64,000 bases of DNA from Microbacterium paraoxydans (GTDB lineage Bacteria; Actinomycetota; Actinomycetes; Actinomycetales; Microbacteriaceae). The translations under genes were made by a program, and so were the position numbers. The DNA lies in assembly GCF_018224615.1 (NCBI RefSeq), contig NZ_JAGTUK010000002.1, positions 186,001 through 250,000 of the forward strand, given 5' to 3'. Positions 27,381 through 35,252 of the stretch are shown in pieces. Within the stretch, counting starts at the first letter, position 1, and each line of letters starts with the position of its first letter. The notes under the pieces are model-generated. The model worked only from the letters and a program-made list of their open reading frames with translations. It did no database searches and was not told the DNA's origin.

Positions 27381-28226
27381 TCAGGAGAAGATCATCGGCA
27401 GGTCGTCGTCGGCGTCGGCCCCGCCGAAATCGAGATCGACCACGACCGGCACGTGGTCGCTGGGCTGCTCGCCCTTGCGTTCGTTGCGGTGGATCGACGC
27501 GCCCGTGACCGCGTCGGCCAGGGTCTTCGAGCCCAGGATGAAGTCGATGCGGATGCCCTCGTTGCGCGGGAACTTGAGCCGCTGGTAGTCCCAGTACGTG
27601 TACCCCTCCGGCAGCAGCGGGCGCACCACATCGGTGACTCCGGCGTCGGCGAGCGCGAAGAACGCGTCGCGCTCGGCGGGGGAGACGTGCGTCGAACGGC
27701 CGACCACGATGTCGGGATCGCCGTTGTCGTGGTCGAACGGGATGATGTTGAAGTCGCCGACGAGGGCGAGCGGCAGGTCGGGGTTGGCCGACAGCTCGGC
27801 GGCGGTGGACTGCTTCAGCTGCTCGAGCCAGTGCAGCTTGTACACGTAGTGCGGGTCGTCGAGGGAGCGGCCGTTCGGCACGTAGAGGCTCCACACGCGC
27901 ACGCCGTCGACCATGACGCCGAGCGCCCTGGCCTCCTGCGGGGCGTCGGGCCCCTCGTGACCCTTGGCGAAGCCGGGCATGCCGTCGAACGCCGTGCGCA
28001 CGTCGGTGATGGGCAGGCGGCTGGCGATCGCCACGCCGTTCCACTGGTTCAGGCCGTGCACCTCCACGTGGTACCCGGCCTCCTCGAACGGCCCGTACGG
28101 GAACTGCTCCGGCTTGCACTTCACCTCCTGCATCGCGAGCACGTCGATGTCTTCACGGACGGCGAACTCGACGGTGCGGGCGACACGGGTGCGGATGGAG
28201 TTGACGTTCCAGGTGGCCAAGCGCAT
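27381..28226 (-). CDS. xth: Exodeoxyribonuclease III family protein
   Basis: A 281-residue endonuclease/exonuclease/phosphatase-fold DNA repair enzyme, expected to cleave at abasic sites. N-terminus MRLATWNVNSIRTR, metal ligand Glu in AMQEVKCK, the catalytic GDFNIIPFDHDN, RIDFILGS and the final SDHVPVVVDLDF are the canonical motifs. A TAGGCT -10 box six bases before ATG 28226 supports the start. It is divergent from pyrE. Confidence 0.95.
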   Translation of the reverse strand: MRLATWNVNSIRTRVARTVEFAVREDIDVLAMQEVKCKPEQFPYGPFEEAGYHVEVHGLNQWNGVAIASRLPITDVRTAFDGMPGFAKGHEGPDAPQEARALGVMVDGVRVWSLYVPNGRSLDDPHYVYKLHWLEQLKQSTAAELSANPDLPLALVGDFNIIPFDHDNGDPDIVVGRSTHVSPAERDAFFALADAGVTDVVRPLLPEGYTYWDYQRLKFPRNEGIRIDFILGSKTLADAVTGASIHRNERKGEQPSDHVPVVVDLDFGGADADDDLPMIFS

Positions 28227-28232
28227 GCCCCC

Positions 28233-28238
28233 AGCCTA
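28233..28238 (-). promoter_or_regulatory. -10 box, leaderless type (xth)
   Basis: TAGGCT on the minus strand, six bases before ATG 28226. Confidence 0.6.
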
Positions 28239-28288
28239 GTTGCGGCCTCCGACACGGAATCCGCGCGGAACGGCCCCACACCGCCTTC

Positions 28289-28294
28289 TACACT
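28289..28294 (+). promoter_or_regulatory. -10 box, leaderless type (pyrE)
   Basis: TACACT, seven bases before GTG 28302. An ATG at 28296 is immediately followed by an in-frame stop, so GTG is the only plausible start. Confidence 0.65.
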
Positions 28295-28301
28295 GGATGC
28301 C

Positions 28302-28862
28302 GTGACCGCACTCGACGCAGACCGCCAGACCCTCCTCGACCTCATCACCGACGAAGCGGTGTTCCACGGCGACTTCACCCTCTCCAGCGGCAAGAAGGCC
28401 ACCTACTACGTCGACATGCGCAAGCTCACGCTCGACCACCGAGCCGCGCCCGCGATCGGCCGCATCATGCTCGACCTGATCGCCGACCTCGACGTCGTGG
28501 CGGTCGGCGGCCTGACGCTCGGCGCCGACCCCATCGCGAACTCGGTGCTGCACGCCTCCGTCGCCACCGACCGTCCGCTCGACGCGTTCGTGGTGCGCAA
28601 GGAGCCCAAGGACCACGGTCGCGGCCGGCAGATCGAGGGTGCCGACGTGAAGGGCAAGCGCGTCGTCGTGCTCGAAGACACCTCGACCACCGGGCAGTCC
28701 GCGCTCAAGGCCGTCGAGGCGCTGCGCAAGGAGGGCGCCGAGGTCGTGGCGGTCGCGGTGATCGTCGACCGCAAGACCGGCGCGCAGGCTGCCATCGAGG
28801 CGGAGGGCCTGGAGTGGCGGGCCGCGTTCGACCTCGACGACCTCGGGCTCGACCCGCAGTGA
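28302..28862 (+). CDS. pyrE: Orotate phosphoribosyltransferase
   Basis: A 186-residue type I phosphoribosyltransferase that makes orotidine 5'-monophosphate from orotate and PRPP. FTLSSGKKATYYVDMRKLTL near residues 24-43 is the orotate-binding N-terminal part, VVRKEPKDHGRG the flexible catalytic loop and VVVLEDTSTTGQSAL the PRPP-binding motif. The start is GTG 28302, probably translated from a leaderless mRNA. The ROK kinase follows with a GTGA overlap. Confidence 0.96.
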   Translation: MTALDADRQTLLDLITDEAVFHGDFTLSSGKKATYYVDMRKLTLDHRAAPAIGRIMLDLIADLDVVAVGGLTLGADPIANSVLHASVATDRPLDAFVVRKEPKDHGRGRQIEGADVKGKRVVVLEDTSTTGQSALKAVEALRKEGAEVVAVAVIVDRKTGAQAAIEAEGLEWRAAFDLDDLGLDPQ

Positions 28863-29761
28863 CCCGCCACGCGCTGGCCGTCGACGTGGGCGGCACCAAG
28901 ATGGAGGCCGCGCTCGTCACCGAGGACGGCACGCTGGTCGACGGCAGCCGCAGCCGGCAGGCGACCGGTCGCGAGGCCACCCCGGAGACGCTGATCGCCG
29001 CGGTCGACGCGATCGTGCGGCACGCCCTGGCCGCGCTGCCCGCCGACGCCGAGCTCGTGGGGGCGGGCATCGGCAGCGCCGGGCCGGTCGACCGCACCGA
29101 CGGAACGATCCTGCCGGTGAACATGCCGCTCGCGCACGGCTTCGGCCTCGTCGCTGCGGTGCGCGCGGCCGTCACCGCGGTGCGGGGCGAGGAACTGCCG
29201 ACCGTGCTCGGGCACGACGGCGGGGCGCTCGCGCTCGCCGAGTCGTGGCTGGGCGCCACGCGGGAGGCCCGTGCCTCGCTGTCGATCGTGGTCTCGACCG
29301 GGGTCGGCGGGGGCTTCGTGGTCGCGGGTGCCTACGTGCCCGGTGCGACGGGCAACGCCGGGCACCTCGGCCAGGTCCGTCGTGAGGGCGGTCTGACGCT
29401 GGAGGAGATCGCGGCCGGACCCGCGAGCGCGGCGTGGGCGCGCGAGCAGGGCTGGCAGGGGGCGACGGGGGAAGACCTGGCGCGCGACGCCGCAGCGGGA
29501 GACGCCGTCGCCCGCGCCGCGATCGAGCGCTCGGCCCGCGCGGTCGGGGAGGCGCTGGCCGACGCCGCGACCCTGGTCGACCTGGACGTCGTCGCGATCG
29601 GCGGCGGCTTCTCGCGGGTGTCGGATGACTACGTCGACCTCGTGCAGCAGGCGCTCACGGCGCACGCGGTGCATCCGTACTCCCGACGCACCCGCGTGGT
29701 GCGCTCGGGCTTGGGCGACGAGGGGCCGCTGATCGGGGCTGCCGCGCTCGTGCTCCGCTAG
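28859..29761 (+). CDS. ROK-family sugar kinase without the zinc-binding motif
   Basis: A 300-residue ROK protein, kinase rather than repressor since no DNA-binding domain precedes it. ATP site DVGGTKMEAALV lies near residues 8-19; the sugar-binding region includes GIGSAGPVDRTDGTI, GHDGGALALAESW and GATGNAGHLGQV. The CXCGXXGCXE zinc motif that usually follows GH is missing: the sequence goes GHLGQVRREGGLTLEEIAAGP. The substrate could be glucose, fructose, GlcNAc or ManNAc. GTG 28859 overlaps the pyrE stop. Confidence 0.9.
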   Translation: MTRHALAVDVGGTKMEAALVTEDGTLVDGSRSRQATGREATPETLIAAVDAIVRHALAALPADAELVGAGIGSAGPVDRTDGTILPVNMPLAHGFGLVAAVRAAVTAVRGEELPTVLGHDGGALALAESWLGATREARASLSIVVSTGVGGGFVVAGAYVPGATGNAGHLGQVRREGGLTLEEIAAGPASAAWAREQGWQGATGEDLARDAAAGDAVARAAIERSARAVGEALADAATLVDLDVVAIGGGFSRVSDDYVDLVQQALTAHAVHPYSRRTRVVRSGLGDEGPLIGAAALVLR

Positions 29762-29773
29762 GCGACCGCGCCC

Positions 29774-30064
29774 TCAGCGGCGGGCGGTCAGCAGGTGTCG
29801 TGGCGGCCCCTCGAGTCGGGCGACGGAGATCTTGAGTTCGGTGACGTCGGCCGCGACCGCGTCGATCTGGGCGCTGAGCTTGTCGTCCACGGCGTCGATC
29901 CGGCGGCTGAGCTTCTCGTCGACGACGTCGATCCGGGTGCTGAGTTTCTCGTCGACGGCGTCGATGCGGCGGACGACCCAGGTCATGGCGCCGAACAGGC
30001 TCGTGCCGAGCGTGAGCACGATGCCGATCGCGCTGACGACGACGGCGAGGATCTCGGGCGACAT
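29774..30064 (-). CDS. Membrane-anchored coiled-coil protein with 11-residue repeats, copy 1
   Basis: A 96-residue protein: one N-terminal membrane helix (about 4-30, MSPEILAVVVSAIGIVLTLG at the start), then four 11-residue repeats at 33-76 (RIDAVDEKLST, RIDVVDEKLSR, RIDAVDDKLSA, QIDAVAADVTE) and a basic tail ending PPRHLLTARR. Eleven-residue periodicity predicts a right-handed coiled coil. The neighbour at 30090-30326 is a near-identical shorter copy. GGAG precedes ATG 30064. Function unknown; a scaffold or oligomerising membrane peptide is possible. Confidence 0.78.
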   Translation of the reverse strand: MSPEILAVVVSAIGIVLTLGTSLFGAMTWVVRRIDAVDEKLSTRIDVVDEKLSRRIDAVDDKLSAQIDAVAADVTELKISVARLEGPPRHLLTARR

Positions 30065-30089
30065 GGTCTTCTCCGGTTCGGTCTGGCGG

Positions 30090-30326
30090 TCAGTTGCGGG
30101 CGGTCAGGAGGTGTCGTGGCGGCCCCTCGAGTCGGGCAACGGAGATCTTGAGTTCGGTGACGTCGGCCGCGACCGCGTCGATCCGGCGGCTGAGCTTCTC
30201 GTCGAGTCCGTCGACGCGAGCGTCGATGCGGCGGACCACCCAGGTCATGGCGCCGAACAGGCTCGTGCCGAGCGTGAGCACGATGCCGATCGCGCTGACG
30301 ACGACGGCGAGGATCTCGGGCGACAT
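30090..30326 (-). CDS. Membrane-anchored coiled-coil protein, copy 2 (shorter)
   Basis: A 78-residue paralogue of the gene 25 bases downstream. Its first 35 residues, including the membrane helix, are identical to copy 1, and the last 30 differ only at the final residue (N for R). The middle is shorter by 18 residues (RIDARVDGLDEKLSR instead of three full 11-mers). Near-identical DNA, including the shared 3' end, shows a recent tandem duplication. GAAGGA precedes ATG 30326. Confidence 0.78.
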   Translation of the reverse strand: MSPEILAVVVSAIGIVLTLGTSLFGAMTWVVRRIDARVDGLDEKLSRRIDAVAADVTELKISVARLEGPPRHLLTARN

Positions 30327-30451
30327 GGATGGTCCTTCGTTCGGAGGGGTGGCTTCGAGAGTACGTCGCAGCCTGCCGAGGGGTCGCGGGTATTCCGGTA
30401 TCTGCGAGCGATCGTCGCGGAGCGCCGGGTGTGGAGGAGAAGCGCCGGGGC

Positions 30452-31597
30452 TCAGTCGACCACGGCGGTCCGCGGCACTCCGGCCGCGCGCCACAGCAGC
30501 AGCGGGACGACCGCGCACAGCGCCGCCGTCACGAGGAACGTCGGGGTGGCCGCGGGGTCCCCGCCCGCCAGCAGCACCAGCGTCGGCACGGCCGTTCCGC
30601 CCACCGCTCCGCACGCCACCAGCGCCCCGGTCACGGCGGCCCCCCGCGCGGGGTCGAGCCGGTCGAGCGCGAGCCCGAGGATGAGGCCGTAGCTGGGGGC
30701 GAGCAGCACCACGACGGCGGCCAGCGCGATCAGCGCCCCCACCGGCTGCGAGGCGACGAGCAGCCCGGCCACCGCCAGCAGCACCGCCGCGGTCGCCGTG
30801 CCGCCCGTGAGGATCGCGACCGGGGGCACGTCCCGCCGTCGCAGCCCGGCGGCCGTGAAGCGCCCGAGCGCCATCAGCGCCCAGAACGCTGAGGTGCCGA
30901 GTGCCGCGGCGGCCGGATCGATCGGGAGGATCCGCTCGGGGATCACGGCCGACCAGCCGGACAGCACGGTCTCGACCCCGACGTACAGCGGCAGCGCGAG
31001 GGCGAACGGCAGCAGCACCGACAGCGCTCGCAGGTCGCGCTGCGGCGGAGCGTCCACCGGCTGCGCGGCCGGCGTGCGTCCGGCGAGCAGGACGACGGCG
31101 AGCAGCGGCACCAGGCCGAGCAGCGCGAGCAGAGAGCGCGAGCCGGCACCGGCAGCGACCACGAGCGGGGTGATCGCGGCGCACACCGCCACCGTTCCGA
31201 GCAGGGCGCTCAGCAGCCCGGTCGTGCTGCCCGTGCTCAGGCTCTTGGCCGCGACGGCCCCCGAGGCCTCGACCAGCCCGAACCCGAACCCGCACAGCGT
31301 CGCCGCGACGAGGAACACCGCCGGGGCGGGAGCCAGGGCCGCCGCAGCGACCGCGACGGCCTGCACGGCGCTGCCCAGCAGGAGCGTCGTGCGCGGCGGA
31401 CGCCCGGTCAACAGCGGCCCGGACGCGAGCACGCCCACCAGGAGCCCGGCGAACAGCGCGGGAACGGCAGCGCTCAGGCCGGCGCTCAGGTCGCGCTCCG
31501 CGGCGGGCAGCAGCGCCGGCACGAACGCCGCGGTCACGCCGAGCCCGGCGAACGCGCTGAAGAGTCCCACCCGGATGCGGCGGGGCGCGGGGGTCAT
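30452..31597 (-). CDS. Major facilitator superfamily transporter
   Basis: A 381-residue protein with 12 predicted helices and an Ala/Leu/Val-rich composition. Motifs are weak: a degenerate motif A region at LTGRPPRTTLLLGS and LCGFGFGLVEASGAVAAKS in helix 4-5, resembling sugar- or drug-type MFS members. ATG 31597 overlaps the stop of the MurR/RpiR regulator (31594-31597), so it is co-transcribed with the regulator of the cell-wall sugar cluster. It may export or import a related sugar; this is inference. Confidence 0.82.
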   Translation of the reverse strand: MTPAPRRIRVGLFSAFAGLGVTAAFVPALLPAAERDLSAGLSAAVPALFAGLLVGVLASGPLLTGRPPRTTLLLGSAVQAVAVAAAALAPAPAVFLVAATLCGFGFGLVEASGAVAAKSLSTGSTTGLLSALLGTVAVCAAITPLVVAAGAGSRSLLALLGLVPLLAVVLLAGRTPAAQPVDAPPQRDLRALSVLLPFALALPLYVGVETVLSGWSAVIPERILPIDPAAAALGTSAFWALMALGRFTAAGLRRRDVPPVAILTGGTATAAVLLAVAGLLVASQPVGALIALAAVVVLLAPSYGLILGLALDRLDPARGAAVTGALVACGAVGGTAVPTLVLLAGGDPAATPTFLVTAALCAVVPLLLWRAAGVPRTAVVD

Positions 31598-32496
31598 GCG
31601 CCGCTGGCCCGCGCGTGGTGCACGGCGGCGAAGGTGTCGCGGAGTGCCTCCATCGACCGGTCGTAGTTCGATTGCGCGACACCGATGAAGATGCAGTCCA
31701 CGACCATGAGCTGCGCGATGCGGCTGCCCAGCGCGCCGGAGCGGAATCCGGTCTCCCTCGCCGCGGTGGTCAGCACGACGTCGGCCTGCCCGGCGAGCGG
31801 GGCGCCCGCGTGGTTGGTGATCGCGATGGTGGTCGCGCCGGCCGTGCGGGCGAGCAGCAGGAACTCGATCGTGTCGGTGGTCGCGCCGCTGTGCGACACC
31901 GCGATGGCGACGTTGCCCGGTCCGAGCGTCGCCGCAGAGGTCCAGGCGGCGTGCGGGTCCGACCACTCCAGCGCGGTGCGGCCGATGCGGGTGAGCTTGC
32001 GCTGGAGGTCGAGTCCGACGATCGAGCTCGCGCCGACGCCGAAGATGTCGACACGGGTGGCGGAGGTGATCGCCTCGACCGCGGCGCGCAGCGACTCGGT
32101 GTCGAGCACCTTCGCGGTATCGGCCAGTGACAGGGTCTCGGCGAGGGAGACCTTGGCCACGATGTCGGCCAGGGTGTCGTTGCGGTCGATGTCGCCCGAC
32201 ACGGCGGGGAGTGCGGCGGTGTCGTAGGTCTCGCGCTCGACCTCGCGCAGCACGTGGTTGCGCAGCTCCCGCACGTGCTCGTAGCCGAGTCGCTTGCAGA
32301 AGCGCACGACGGAGGTGGTGGAGGTGTCGCAGCGGTGCGCGAGCTCGGCGACCGAGAGTCCCGCGGTCGCGGCGGGATCGGCGAGGAACAGGTCGGCGAT
32401 GCGCTGCTCGCTGGGGCGGAGCTCGGGGCGGATCGCGCGCATGCGCACCAGCACGGGGGGAGCGCCGGCGTCGTCGCGGGCGGCATCGTGGGACAT
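31594..32496 (-). CDS. MurR/RpiR-family transcriptional regulator with SIS domain
   Basis: A 300-residue regulator. Residues about 10-85 are the RpiR helix-turn-helix (LRPSEQRIADLFLADPAATAGLSVAELAHRCDTSTTSVVRFCKRLGY), and about 125-260 a SIS sugar-phosphate-binding domain (VDIFGVGASSIVGLDLQRKL, AVSHSGATTDTIEFL). It is divergent from an operon with murQ and anmK, so its ligand is probably MurNAc-6-phosphate, as for E. coli MurR. ATG 32496 has GGAG upstream. Confidence 0.92.
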   Translation of the reverse strand: MSHDAARDDAGAPPVLVRMRAIRPELRPSEQRIADLFLADPAATAGLSVAELAHRCDTSTTSVVRFCKRLGYEHVRELRNHVLREVERETYDTAALPAVSGDIDRNDTLADIVAKVSLAETLSLADTAKVLDTESLRAAVEAITSATRVDIFGVGASSIVGLDLQRKLTRIGRTALEWSDPHAAWTSAATLGPGNVAIAVSHSGATTDTIEFLLLARTAGATTIAITNHAGAPLAGQADVVLTTAARETGFRSGALGSRIAQLMVVDCIFIGVAQSNYDRSMEALRDTFAAVHHARASGA

Positions 32497-32517
32497 GTGT
32501 TCTCCGATCGGTGTTCA

Positions 32518-32540
32518 TAACAGTAGAGGAACTTCTGTTA
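32518..32540. promoter_or_regulatory. Inverted repeat TAACAG-N11-CTGTTA, candidate MurR operator
   Basis: A perfect 6-base inverted repeat about 23 bases upstream of the regulator's start codon and just before a candidate promoter for the divergent transport operon. It is AT-rich relative to its surroundings. Confidence 0.55.
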
Positions 32541-32560
32541 CATCAACAGCGACGTTCGTG

Positions 32561-32566
32561 TACTTT
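32561..32566 (+). promoter_or_regulatory. Candidate -10 box of the muropeptide operon
   Basis: TACTTT fits TANNNT; the region 17 bases upstream (TTACAT) is a weak -35 and overlaps the right arm of the inverted repeat. A leader of about 90 bases follows, containing the short inverted repeat GTAC-TTTTG-GTAC at 32560-32572. Confidence 0.4.
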
Positions 32567-32601
32567 TGGTACCACCCAGACCGACGATGTTCCGCGGGAC
32601 G

Positions 32602-32619
32602 TCAGGCAGCACCGCCTGA
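32602..32619 (+). promoter_or_regulatory. Small inverted repeat in the leader of the muropeptide operon
   Basis: TCAGGC-AGCACC-GCCTGA, a perfect 6-base hairpin in the untranslated leader, about 25 bases before the GGAGG site of the binding-protein gene. Confidence 0.35.
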
Positions 32620-32661
32620 TCCGAGCCAGGGCGACGCGGTCCCCAGCCAGGAGGAAACAGC

Positions 32662-34212
32662 ATGAGCACAGTACGGCGGGCGTCATTCGGCGCTCTCTCC
32701 GCCGCGGGCGTCGCCATGGCGCTCGTCATCACCGGGTGTTCCGCGCCGGCGTCGAACCCCTCGCCCTCCGCGGGCGGATCGGCCGGCGGCGACCTCGTGA
32801 TCGGCGTCACCAGCGACCCCGACACCCTGTTCCCGTGGAAGGCCACCCAGTTCCAGGCCGTCAACGTGCTGCAGAACCTGTACGGCACGCTGACCGAGTT
32901 CGACGAGGACCTCAACGTCGTGCCCGGCCTCGCCGAGTCGTGGGACGTCTCCGACGACGGCCTCACCGTCACCTTCCACCTCCGCGAGGGCGTCACGTTC
33001 GCCGACGGCAGCACGTTCGGCTCCGAAGACGTGAAGTACTCGCTGGACGCGATCGCCGCCGAGGCCACAGCCGCGGTCGCGCGCAGCTCGCTCGCCTCCG
33101 TCACCGCGGTCGAGGCCACCGACGAGAACACCGTCACGCTCACCCTCAGCGCCCCCGACGCTGCGCTGCCCGCGAACCTCGCCGTGATCAACATGGCCAT
33201 GCTCTCCTCCGACGACACCGAGGAGGCGCTCAACACCACCCCCAACGGCACCGGCCCGTTCGTGCTGGAGGACCGCACCGCCAGCCAGTCGCTCACGCTC
33301 GCCAAGAACGACGACTACTGGGGCGACAAGGCGCTGCTCGACACGGTCGAGTTCCGCGTGATCCCCGACGAGTCGTCCATCGTGTCTGCCATGCAGTCGG
33401 GCAACGTGCAGCTCGCCGTGTTCGACGACCCGCTGGTCGCGCAGACCGCCGAGGGCGCGAACGTCGAGGTCGCCACCACCCCGCAGCTCAGCTACCACGC
33501 CCTGCAGCTCAACGCCACGCGCGGCGACCTGGCCGACGTGAACGTGCGCCTGGCGATCCAGTGCGCCATCGACCGCGAGGAGGTGCTGGAGACCGCCGCG
33601 CTCGGCGAGGGCGAGGTCACCGGCCCGATCACCTCTCCCGCGTTCAAGTCCGACCCCGACGCGCGCCCGTGCCCCGAGCGCGACCTCGACAAGGCGGCCG
33701 AGTACCTGAAGAAGGCGGGCAAGGAGGACGGCGTCACCATCCAGACGATCGTCTCGCAGGGCGAGTACGCCACCTCCGTCAACGAGGCGCAGAACCTGAA
33801 GGCGCAGCTCGCCGACGCGAACATCACGCTCGACCTCGAGGTGCTCGAGTCCGGTGCGTTCGTCGACCGCTGGATCGCCGCCGACTTCGACGCCGCGGTC
33901 GCCCTCAACGGCGGACGCCCCGACCCCGACGGCATGTACGGGCGCTACTTCACCAGCACGGGCAACCTGAACAAGGTCGCCGGCTACTCCTCGCCGGAGC
34001 TCGACGCGCTGTTCGCCGAGGGCCGTCAGACCGCCGACACCGAGAAGCGCAAGGAGATCTACGCCGAGGTCTCCGAGAACCTCGAGGACAACGCCGCGTG
34101 GATCTGGCTGTTCACCAGCTACACCTACACGGCCACCGCCACGAGCGTGAACGGCTTCACCCCGATGGCGAACGGCTCGCTGCAGTACCTGCGGACCACC
34201 TCCATCCAGTAG
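32662..34212 (+). CDS. ABC transporter substrate-binding lipoprotein, family 5 (oligopeptide type)
   Basis: A 516-residue family 5 binding protein. It has a lipoprotein signal with lipobox ITGC (Cys26), a Ser/Gly linker, then DLVIGVTSDPDTLFPWKATQ and WDVSDDGLTVTFHLREGVTFADG, the classic OppA/DppA blocks. It should sit on the outer face of the membrane and feed the permeases encoded downstream. OppA-like proteins such as E. coli MppA can bind murein peptides, and the downstream murQ and anmK suggest a cell-wall fragment as ligand. AGGAGG precedes ATG 32662. Confidence 0.93.
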   Translation: MSTVRRASFGALSAAGVAMALVITGCSAPASNPSPSAGGSAGGDLVIGVTSDPDTLFPWKATQFQAVNVLQNLYGTLTEFDEDLNVVPGLAESWDVSDDGLTVTFHLREGVTFADGSTFGSEDVKYSLDAIAAEATAAVARSSLASVTAVEATDENTVTLTLSAPDAALPANLAVINMAMLSSDDTEEALNTTPNGTGPFVLEDRTASQSLTLAKNDDYWGDKALLDTVEFRVIPDESSIVSAMQSGNVQLAVFDDPLVAQTAEGANVEVATTPQLSYHALQLNATRGDLADVNVRLAIQCAIDREEVLETAALGEGEVTGPITSPAFKSDPDARPCPERDLDKAAEYLKKAGKEDGVTIQTIVSQGEYATSVNEAQNLKAQLADANITLDLEVLESGAFVDRWIAADFDAAVALNGGRPDPDGMYGRYFTSTGNLNKVAGYSSPELDALFAEGRQTADTEKRKEIYAEVSENLEDNAAWIWLFTSYTYTATATSVNGFTPMANGSLQYLRTTSIQ

Positions 34213-34217
34213 CGGAC

Positions 34218-34247
34218 CGAGGGGGCGCGGCCGTCCGCGCCCCCTCG
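34218..34247 (+). terminator. Intercistronic stem-loop after the binding-protein gene
   Basis: Arms CGAGGGGGCGCGG and CCGCGCCCCCTCG around CCGT give a 13-base perfect stem with a four-base loop. It starts six bases after the binding-protein stop codon. There is no U-run, so it is more likely a processing and stability or partial-attenuation element than a full stop. Confidence 0.75.
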
Positions 34248-34280
34248 CTCCCCACCGACGACAGGCATCCTCACACGCGC

Positions 34281-35252
34281 ATGTTCAGACAGCTCCTCCG
34301 CAACAGCGTGCTGCGACGCATCCTCGCAGCCCTCGGCACCCTCTTCGGCGTCGCCGTGTTCGTCTTCCTGATGCTGCGCGCCATCCCCGGCGACCAGATC
34401 AGCTCGGGACTGGGCACCGAGGCCGCGGCGCTCACCCCCGCGCAGCGCGAGGCGCTGGAGGCCTACTACGGCCTCGACCAGCCGCTGTTCGTGCAGTTCT
34501 TCTCCTGGCTCGGCAACATCTTCACCGGCAACCTCGGCTTCTCGTCGCGGGCGCAGACCAGCGTGCTCGACCTGACCGCGGCCGCCCTGCCCGTCACGTT
34601 CGAGCTCGCGATCCTGTCGATCGTGATCGCCCTCGCGATCGGCATCCCGCTGGGCATGCTGTCGGCCTCGAAGCCCGACTCGCTCCGCGACGGCGTGGGC
34701 CAGGTCGTCGGACTCGCCGGGCTCTCCATCCCCGCGTTCCTGCTCGGCACCGCGCTGCTGGCGATCCTCGCGCAGTCGCTCGGCTTCAACCCCAACGGCC
34801 AGGGCTACGCGCGGCTGTTCGACGACCCGCTGCTGAACCTCCAGCAGATGCTGCTGCCGTCGATCGTGCTCGGCTTCGGCATCGCCGCGCCCATCATGCG
34901 CACGACGCGCACCGCCGTGCTGGAGATCCGCGCCAACGACTTCATCCGCACCGCGCGGGCCAAGGGCGTGCCTCCCCGCCGCCTCCAGGTGCGCCACGTG
35001 CTCGGCAACGCGCTCGTGCCGATCGTCACCATGACCGGCCTGCAGTTCGGCTACCTCCTCGGCGGTGCCGTCGTGGTCGAGCAGATCTTCTCGCTGCCCG
35101 GGATCGGCCGTCAGGTGCTGCTCGGCATCCAGCAGAAGGAGTACGCGCTCGTGCAGAGCACCGTGCTGGTGATCGCGCTCGCCTTCGTCATCGTCAACCT
35201 GCTCACCGACCTGCTCTACCGGGTCATCGATCCCCGGGTGCGTGCCGCATGA
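34281..35252 (+). CDS. ABC transporter permease, DppB/OppB type
   Basis: A 323-residue inner-membrane permease. The first helix (ILAALGTLFGVAVFVFLMLRAIPGDQ) and five further helices match DppB. The EAA-like cytoplasmic loop reads FIRTARAKGVPPRRLQVRHVLGNALVPIV near residues 222-250. It pairs with the next gene as the heterodimeric channel. It overlaps that gene by ATGA. Confidence 0.94.
   Translation: MFRQLLRNSVLRRILAALGTLFGVAVFVFLMLRAIPGDQISSGLGTEAAALTPAQREALEAYYGLDQPLFVQFFSWLGNIFTGNLGFSSRAQTSVLDLTAAALPVTFELAILSIVIALAIGIPLGMLSASKPDSLRDGVGQVVGLAGLSIPAFLLGTALLAILAQSLGFNPNGQGYARLFDDPLLNLQQMLLPSIVLGFGIAAPIMRTTRTAVLEIRANDFIRTARAKGVPPRRLQVRHVLGNALVPIVTMTGLQFGYLLGGAVVVEQIFSLPGIGRQVLLGIQQKEYALVQSTVLVIALAFVIVNLLTDLLYRVIDPRVRAA

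Noticed and set aside
29774..30326. The paired coiled-coil genes as phage holin or tail genes
   Set aside because: There are no other phage genes, integrase or attachment repeats nearby; the proteins have only one membrane helix and no lysis partner.
34218..34247. A full transcription terminator ending the binding-protein mRNA
   Set aside because: No U-run follows, and the permease genes downstream have no promoter of their own that I can see; a partial or stabilising element fits better.
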